From: Chrysopilus asiliformis
Taxonomy: Eukaryota; Arthropoda; Insecta; Diptera; Rhagionidae
Reading direction: 5' to 3'
NCBI GenBank assembly: GCA_964034945.1
Contig: OZ035960.1
Location: 85,870,148 to 85,934,147, forward strand
DNA length: 64,000 nucleotides
Shown: in pieces, positions 27,201 through 36,200 of the stretch
Numbering within the stretch: the first letter of the stretch is position 1
How the letters are laid out: each line of letters opens with the position of its first letter
Made by a program: the position numbers and the translations under genes
The notes under the pieces: model-generated
The model's database searches: none
Told to the model about the DNA's origin: nothing
Seen by the model: only the letters and a program-made list of their open reading frames with translations

Positions 27201-30200
27201 AAGAAATGGGCCGATGTTCTGTAGATGATAGTTCTCACGTATTTAGGGCCAAATATAATACTCAATCGACCCCAAGCCAGGTTCAACCCCCAAAAATTTC
27301 AAATCGGTCCTAAAGTCGGCAGGTACTAGTTTCCAACCACCTCCCTATACCAAGTAGTTTGGGCGATACAAAAATGTGAATGAAGAAAAGCTCACAAAAA
27401 TAAAATATTCTAATAATCCGAGTGGTTACCCGGATTGCCCGTGTCCAGTTTTATTGAGAACCCGATTTCCTGATCACCGAATATTAACAACTAGGAAGAC
27501 TTATTCAGGAGATTAAAACCCAATCAATTTTACTTTATATTTGTACCAATTCAATAAATTTTTACTTTCTTATACGTAGTATATTAGAGTATTGTATTCA
27601 TGAAAAATGTCGACCTCTTAATTTTGCCCTAAAACATTTCCCAAGCACTCCTGGGTCGATTGGAGCATTATTACAAAAATGTCTTTCTGGCTGTCAGTCT
27701 GTGTACAAGATTTCTCACAAACTAATACAGCTAAAGCCATAAAATTTTAAAGGCATGTTTGGTCCTGGAATGGGACGATATGTCAAAGTTGGAAAGAGAG
27801 AAAATATTTTCAGTGAACAATAATTTAACGGGTCGGTATCAAGTTCCATCAGTGGTTGTAACGTGGTTTTAAAGACCTTTGTTACGACCGTCGTAAGGTT
27901 GACCCATAATTACGTACGGAGGTTGGATTGACGACCTCCTGGCCTGAAAAGTAGACCGATGGTTGCGTAATAAGTCGTTAGCCCTACGAAATAATGCAAA
28001 TTACGACTACGCAACAACCAGTTGTTTTGTAGTCCACCAGATAGTTTTACGACCGGAGAGAGTATTTGCAACTGAAAAGTAATATTGACGACGTCTTCAA
28101 GCGGTCGTGAACATTTTCTTAGGACTTTGTGCTCCTTGGGGTGTATAGTGTAAATTGTGCAGATACGTAGATGTTGTATAAGAAAGTCATGAGCTGTTCA
28201 CATCAGATATTTTTTTAATAAAAACTTTATCTACTATACGTATGAAATTAATAAATATTTACACAATGTCCGTCACAAGAAATACTCGTAGATGTAAAAA
28301 GTAAAACATGTGTAAGTTGTATTTCCCACTTAAAGATTAAAATGATAACTCATTTTATCATAAACACAAAAAATTCAGAAAAATCATGAGAAATAGAAAT
28401 GTGATTGAAAGCTTCTGATTGAAAATTTTATATTGAAACAATTATTTGTTTATTGACGATAATGCGGGTGATTATATATTGCCTGATAACAATGGACAAT
28501 AGGGAAATGTCCAATACTATTAAGTACTGCTTAAGTACAAATCAAATGAAGTAATAATTGAATTGCCGAAATCTGTAGTTTATCGTCGGGGTTTTTTATC
28601 ATATTTAGTCATCTTGACAAAAATCGTAATTGGAGTGAAAACATTTTTGTTGTGGGTTAACGATAATTTCATTTAAATTTGGGTCATTGAAGCACAACTT
28701 TTTTTCAGAAAAATTTTGCAAAAATGGAACAAGGATTTTTAGCGGTTATTGCATACTCCTCTTTTAAGTAGGCTACACATCTATCAGTTTTCCATCAGTT
28801 TTTGGGAAACTGATTGGTGTGAACGTAAAATCAGACAACAGATGGGCAACTACGAAAAAATTCGTGGGCAAATCAGTTTTTTTTTAAAACGGATGGCCAA
28901 CTGATTGGTGTGAACGTTCGCGTCAGTCGCGTCAGTCGCGTCAGTCGTATCGCATCAGAACAGAACCAAATTTTATTTTTTGAACTTAATGCAATAATAA
29001 TGCATAAACACGCTCTCTCTTCATTATTCATCCTCACTGTTTGAATTCTGCCATCAAAATGAATGGATACTTTTCACAAAAAACTGTCACTTGCAACTGA
29101 TAGATCTGAACGCATAACTAGATGTAAAAAACTTATGGAAAACTGACAAGTGCCGTAACAGTCGCGACTGATCGAAAACTGATAGATGTGTGCCCTACTT
29201 TAACCCTAAACCCCAGAAGTGAGCCTGTCAGTCTCAAATCAATAAATAAATGCAAAAAACTATGCCTGTAAATATTCGTATTATATTAATATTTTTTGTA
29301 TTCATTTAAATATATGTTGCAGACAATATTTTTTTTCTCACAAAAAAAAAGGATAATAAATTATGATAATATTGCATATTTTATAAATTTGTAGCGCAAA
29401 CCCAGAAATGAGCTTCACAGACTCATTTTCATATAAAAAAGACTGTTAAAGGAGCCGCTCCATTACCATGACTTTTTACCATGACAAAAAAATGCAGGAA
29501 ACTAGAGCAAGATAGACTTATGTAGATCTAAATAGGAATAAATGAATACAAGTTAAACGCTATCCCTTCCAGTTTTACAATTTTATAGCAATCATATCAA
29601 ACCTTATGCTATGAATATAATGTTCAAATTGGCATGGTAACAAAGCTTTTGAGAAAAAGCTTTTGGCATGCGAAGGAGAAAAATGACATCACGCTATAAT
29701 AACACTTTGGATGTGTCCGTGCTTGCTATTTACTTACAGGGACAATGTGTGATTGTATTAGAAATCGCCATAAAATCGCCATAAAAAAACAGGGGAAATT
29801 ATTTTTGCATTTGCCGACAAATTTTTGCAGTTGATTCTTATCTCCCTTTCTCGCCAAGGCATCTTCACATAAATGTGTCTCTATTTTTTTGTCGTGGTAA
29901 AAAGTCATGGTAATGGAGCGGCTTCTTAATACGATTATTACGATTATTCATATGACGAAATTGTATTGGTGTCGAACAGGAATGAGTCGTCGGTGAGTTT
30001 ACGGTTACTTTGCCTATTGTTTACTTTGCCTGTGGAACTGTTTTTGATATCATGCATTTCAATAAGGATTTGACTCTCACAGAGAACGTTCAATTGATAA
30101 TATATCTCAGAGAACGTTCAATTGATAATATTGATAATATATCTGGGACGCTATTCTCGGAACGTTTCGGATTTTTCGTTACGTTACGGATTACGAATCT

Positions 30201-33200
30201 CGCCGAAATGTTTTTTCCGTAATCCAAATCCGAAACGTTTGAAAGATCGTATTCTGGTCACGAAACGTTTATGTTTCGGAATTATATTCACCATATTCAC
30301 CACATTCCGAAATGTACGTAGAATAAAGCTGTCAAAACGGAAATATTTGAATAGTTTTGTTTTGTTTATATTTATTAACTAGTGTTTAACTTGTATTAGA
30401 GTAATTTTTCACTAATTTAATATCAGTTAATAATATTTGACTAGTGTTCAATGTAAGTAATAGTGTATTATGAGTTATTTTTGTTTATTTGTTGATTTTA
30501 ACGTTTGTTATCGTTTGTTAGGGGGGAGGGAATGGTTTGATTGAATTATTATGTTTAGAGTTATGTAAAATCGTATTCTAAACATATTTGACATTTATAA
30601 ATTTTACGATATGAAGCCGCGTTTTTGAGACAATTGTAAAAAACTTTCATTTGAATGGCGGAGGGGGGTAGGAGTGGGCCGATTTTTTCCGTCCAATAAC
30701 TTAGCCTTATTGTTTACGAGAAATGCAACTGTACGAAATTTCAAGTCTCTGGCTCAATCCTTTTGAAAGTTATGGTGTTACTTTTACTTTATACAATAAT
30801 TCCATTCGAAAATCATTCTTTTGCGATAAATTCGTGAGCGAATTTTAATTTTCCATTCGTAAAATTTTCCATTCCATTCGCAAATAGAATTTTAAAAATA
30901 CGAGAATGGAAAAATAAAATTCGTGAGTGAATGAAAACTAAAATTCTCGTGCTAATCATTTGCAAATGAATCAATGAAAAAGAATTATTCTCCGTATTAT
31001 GCTTATTACACGATTAAAATTATGCCCGCATCGAATAACAATAAACAACGGACGCGAAACGATAACTCAAAGCACACAAACGTTTCGAAAAGTAACATCT
31101 GGACGTTTCGGATGGATCCGAAACGTAATGTTTTGTTATGTTTCGGATATTTCCGTAATCTAAGTTCGAGAATGCGGTTTCGTGTAAAGTGGTGAATTGC
31201 TTCGTAATGTTTGAGACGTAATTTGGAGCAATATAGGCGGTACGTACACCATATAGAGGTCTTTTTCCACTGCACCACAAACGTTTCGGAAAAATCCGTA
31301 ACATTCCGAGAATAGCGCCCCTGGTTCCAATATAGGTCACCAGAGATTTGATTTGAACGTCTCCTTCGTCCGTGAAACATTTTTTCGCCATTTTTTCTTG
31401 AAAATACCGCATTGAAAAAAATAAAGGGTGGTTAAATTTTAAGGGCCGATGTTGAATGTGAACCACACCTAAACGTCAAGTTTTTTTCTGCATTTCATTT
31501 GACATTTCTCAATTTCAGACTAACTCAATTTGAACCATGGAAAGATACACAATCGAGCAACGCGTTAAAGTTATTCAGGCTTATTATGAAAATGTGCCTC
31601 ATCACTGAAGATGATTTTCTTCGAAAATTGATCATCCACTGTTGCCAGGGCCGTACCGACTGGGGGGGGGGATGGGGGGGAGGCTCCCCCCCCCCCCCCC
31701 CCAAATAAGTCTTCAGTTGGGAATTTGACCCTTAGGAGTTGGGAAATCTCACTTCTTGAAGATGTGAGATTTCCCAAGTTGGGAAATCTCTTTTGTCGAT
31801 TTTCCAAAATCCCAACTTGTCTTTTTCTACCTCAAATTTTCTATTAGTGAACAAAGGCGTGTTTTATGACTTGTTTGTGTTTCCACATGCCATTCTGCTT
31901 TGGCGACAGCGTCACAGCGAGTTGAGAGAGAATGAATAAAAGGCTTTGAAAGAGTAGAGTAGACACTCGACCATGGGGGGAGTATAATGTTCTCATCAGT
32001 TTATGGCACAGAACTATATAACATAGTATGGTGACACAAAGCTCTGCTGAAACATAACAAAAGCTATAATTGCCAATCTGGCAATTATTGAAAACCCGTA
32101 TGGTGATTTAACCCTGGACCCGTGTACTGGGCACTGAGTGCCCAGAACGATTTTCGAACCGAAATTAACCATATTTTTAATAAAGAATATGATGAAATGC
32201 AATATATTTCTGAAAGATACTGAAATTTAGAGTACAAAAACAAAAAAAAAATCCAAATTGCATATCTTCGGAGGGGTTGTGGAAGCTGTCAAAAAAAAAA
32301 GCGTAATATCGTGTACTTGGGCACTCAGTGCCCAAGTCAGTACATTTTGTATGAATTTTGTTTTTATTTTGATTAAAGCTTTGGGTTTTTCCCCTTTTAT
32401 GATTTTTCTTGTATGCAGATATTATATTGTATTGTTATATTATTTATATTATAATATTTATATTGTATTGTTGTCATGTATTGCATTTTCTTTCGTGGAG
32501 TACATGATTTGTTGGAGAAATCGAGTACCAGATTCGCGAGCTTACAAGCTGGTCTATATTCTCAGTCGATTTTTGCAAATTATATTTTCCCATTGTATTT
32601 CTACTTGTTTAACGAATAAACCAATTTTTATGGTTTTTAAACAAACCAGCCAAACATTTTCTATTGGAATTGCATCTGGGCACTGAGTGCCCAAGTACAC
32701 GATAAATGGAAGTTTTATAGTACACGGGTCCAGGGTTAAGTGAACAGCGAACAGTTGTATCAAAATTCCACTTTGAAGTCAAACTTTCCAATAAGATTTT
32801 TTAAAATTTATTCCAATCGGATTTTGATGTATGGGAGTTTTATGTAGAATCATATCCTAAATAACTTTTGTTCTTGCACTTTTTTGATAAGATGCACCGT
32901 TTTCGAGATATTCACAAAAAACGATTTCGTTCGTATGGGGGGTACCCCCCCTAATGGTCCATTTTTGCCCATTAACGAACTTAGCCTCACATTTTACGAA
33001 AAACGGATCTGTGCAAAATTTCAAGTCTCTAGCTCAATCCGTGCGCCCGCAATCCGCGCCACAGACAGACGGACGGACAGACAGACGGACAGACGGACGG
33101 ACAGACAGACGGACGGACATGCTAAATTCAACTTTTTTTATCATTCTAAACACACTGGTGTAATTCATTTTTTTGTGCGATGACGGGATCTTGGCGTTAC

Positions 33201-36200
33201 AAACGGTAAGGCAAAGTTAATATACCCTTTGGTTTCACCATACGGGTATAAAAATGGTCCCAAAAGTATTTCCCTCTTTATCATACTTAAACGCATCCAC
33301 TGAACTGTATAATATCGCGAAATTCAAATTTCGTCCGCCGTGAAATTCAAATTTCACAAGTTTGAGACTAACTTTATGCGCCAACACCATTCCGAAAGTC
33401 TATTTTCCTTTGACAGCTCACGGTTTAAACGAAAGAACTATATTTATAGTCATACGGTTATCTCGCTCTTACTTAACTCGTTTTGATTCATTGAACTGTA
33501 TTGAAATGGGACCATTTGAGACAGCAAATCGAGCGATCTAGTATATTCGTGCTGAAACAGTGAGTTTTGAAAATATAGTGTAATTGTTGTACCATCGGTG
33601 TTCGGATTTTTTAAACAAATGAATAGGTAAGAACTGTTTCAAGTAATATGTATTTAATTTCTTATAAGTTTATGTCAACACTGGATTCGGATAAAATCTG
33701 AATACAAAAGAAAGTGCCAAAAATAAGCGATATAAAGTCAAATGTACTTCTTGTGGTCACAAGTCGCATAAGATTATTAGTGTTTACCCTTTATTTAATT
33801 GTGAAAAATAAAAAAAATTTACTTTCTTCTACGGAGTGCAATAAAGTATTGTATTCATGAAAAATTTCGACCTCTTAATTTTGCCTAAAAAAAATTTCCC
33901 GATCACTCCTGAGTCGATTGGAGTCATATTAAAAAAATGTCGTTCTGTCTGTCAGTCTGTCAGTTTGTCTGTCAGTCTGTGTACAAGATTTCTCAAAAAC
34001 TAATAAAGCTAGAGCCATGAAATTTTATAGGCATGTTGGGTCCTGAAATGGGACGATCCTATCAACTTTTGGTGGAAATCCGTTAACCGGAAGTATCCAA
34101 AATGGCGGTTTTTCAAAAATCGCAATTTCGTTTTTCTCGATTTACTCCCAAACTACGCGTTTTTTAGTGGCCTTAAGTACGACGAAACTTTTAGAAAATA
34201 AAATTTCCCACACTTTTGTCTTTAGATATAACTCGATATCTCAACCTGTTATCGAGATAAAACGTTATTTCCAAAAAAAAAAACAGTTTTTGCGATTATC
34301 TTGAAAACTAATGGGGTTTTGCTGACTGAATGTATGAAGTGAAATAATGAGAATGACATTCTGCACAATTTTGTTTCTTACCGTTATTGAGATATTTAGA
34401 TTAAAATATAAAAAAATATGTTTTTGCAAATTACTGGCAAACTAACGATTTTTCGACAAATTAATTTAAGGAAAACTTGGAGATGTTAAAATTTTCTACC
34501 TTTTTGCCATTTACCGTAAATTGATATCTTTTACAGTTCTCAAGCTATCTCAAATTTTGTACGTTTTTGATATTTTTGAATAAACCAAGAATTTATTGGG
34601 ATGTCGTCTTAGGTTGACAACGCGACAGGGCTCTAGCGTAAATTGCGCAGGATCGTAGATTTTGTAGAAGTAAGTTTTGTGTTGACCACAACTGATATTT
34701 CATTATATCAGTTGTTTCTTGTCAGAGATTCTGGGCAAGGAAAAGGAATTTTTATTATGTACATCCCAGTTGGGAAAAATTAGATGTTCGAGTTGGGAAA
34801 ATTGAGACGTCTCCCCCCCCCCCAATCCAGAACCTTCGATACGGCCCTGACTGTTGCCATTTCTTGCCACCATTCTGACCATTGACGACGCTTGAAATGG
34901 TCAAGAGGCTTTAGTTCTTGAGTCAATTGCACCTTGTAAGCGTGTAAATGCAAGTCTTTATACATAATGTTCATCAACGACGAGCGTGGGAGGTGCAATT
35001 GTTGGGCACGACGACGAGTTGAGGTGGACGGCTCTTCAGCCACACTATCGCTAACACCAGCAATATTTTCTGCAGTACGAGCTGTACGAGCATGCACTGG
35101 TGTTTTCACATCTCCTACAGACCCGGTTTGCTCAAATTTTTGCACGATTTTTCCGATTGTACGCACATTTGGACGATTAAATTGACCGAAAAAATCACGA
35201 AGTGCACGATATGCATTTTGATTTGAACGCCCATTTTCATAATAAGCCTGAATAACTTTAACGCGTTGCTCGATTGTGTATCTTTCCATGGTTCAAATTG
35301 AGTTAGTCTGAAATTGAGAAATGTCAAATGAAATGCAGAAAAAAACTTGACGTTTAGGTGTGGTTCACATTCAACATCGGCCCTTAAAATTTAACCACCC
35401 TTTATAATAGTGAAAATTTTCTCGTCGGGGAAAAGAACTTATCTTTGTTGTAGAAAATTACTTCCACCGTCGGCGATTTCTGATCTGCTTGCACGCCAAT
35501 GGCGGTAATTTTAAACTTGGGATTAAAAGGGTTTTTTTTTATATTTCTATAAAACCACGTCTCGATTAGACATAAATTGAGATTTTTTTTCATGCCGTTG
35601 AAATGTCCCGTGGAGACAGCATTTGTCAGAATTTTTTTGATGACTTGGGTAATAATGCTTGGAAAAAATATGTCTAACGATTGTTACAAGCGTTGAAAAA
35701 AATTCCAATTTATGTCTCGTCAAGATATCATAAAAAAAATGAAACCAGTTTACTGTTGCAGATGATAGTTCTCAGAAGTTGCAGAAGATCAAAGCAGCAT
35801 TTCGAACAATTTCAAAGCATTTTAAAAAAATTTGCAACAAAAAATTTTTTTAACTTTTTTTTACTTCGAAGTTGAAAATTTCACTTTTTCGTCTTTTCGG
35901 TTTAGTTTTTAAACTTTTTAGTTCAAAAGTTGAACTATTCGTTTACGAAAGTCCATTTTAGGAAATTTCTACTTTTTTGTTCAAAATTTAAACCTAAAGT
36001 AGAACATTTAGCTTTTGAATTTTAAATTTTCAACTAACAAGGGAAGTTCTCCAACCCGAACACCCCGATTTTGCTGATTTTTAGATACGTCATTAGGCCT
36101 CCCCAACCAGGTGAAGACAACTTTACATACCGCTCTAAATATACACCCCTGCCATACCAATCAGGCTTTTCTATAAGGTTGTTGGGCTAATGTTCAAATT

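Larger units (their letters stand above)
31646..34849. mobile_element. Non-autonomous hAT-like element, perfect 8-bp duplication
   Basis: The terminal inverted repeat CAGGGCCGTA starts at 31646 and its reverse complement ends at 34849. The 8-bp ACTGTTGC is present on both sides (31638-31645, 34850-34857), the hAT signature. Inside the left end are G/C homopolymers (31661-31702) and repeated TTGGGAAATCTC; inside the right end is a C-run at 34812-34823. There is no transposase. It hosts an R1 copy, with its own piggyBac MITE, and an R2 copy. Confidence 0.85.
31424..35402 (-). mobile_element. Tc1/mariner-type deletion derivative, split by a hAT-like insertion
   Basis: Both ends read AAGGGTGGTTAAATTTTAAG inward with TA outside (31422-31423, 35403-35404). 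The two arms are identical or nearly so for about 170 bp: each contains the same leader plus the transposase start codon and first 20 or so codons. So one end of the original element was replaced by an inverted copy of the other. At 31593 the left arm joins, with a GAAAATG microhomology, a reversed piece encoding IIFSDEAHF. Without the hAT insertion the element would be about 770 bp. Confidence 0.85.

Noticed and set aside
31379..31466. Long minus-strand frames at 31006-31466
   Set aside because: They run through the inverted-repeat element at 30143-31323 and into the mariner end; frames rich in the GAAACGTTTCGG repeat are not coding.
32258..32686. 142-codon hydrophobic open frame
   Set aside because: Lies wholly inside a TTAA-flanked non-autonomous MITE. 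Composition is AT-rich translation with no family motif.
32884..33183. Recurrent open frames with RTDRQTDGQ repeats and [16 protein letters not shown]
   Set aside because: Seen in every R1 copy on either strand. The conserved look comes from repeat copies, the frames are not kept equal between copies, and the Arg/Thr/Asp repeats translate the GTCC/GTCT array.
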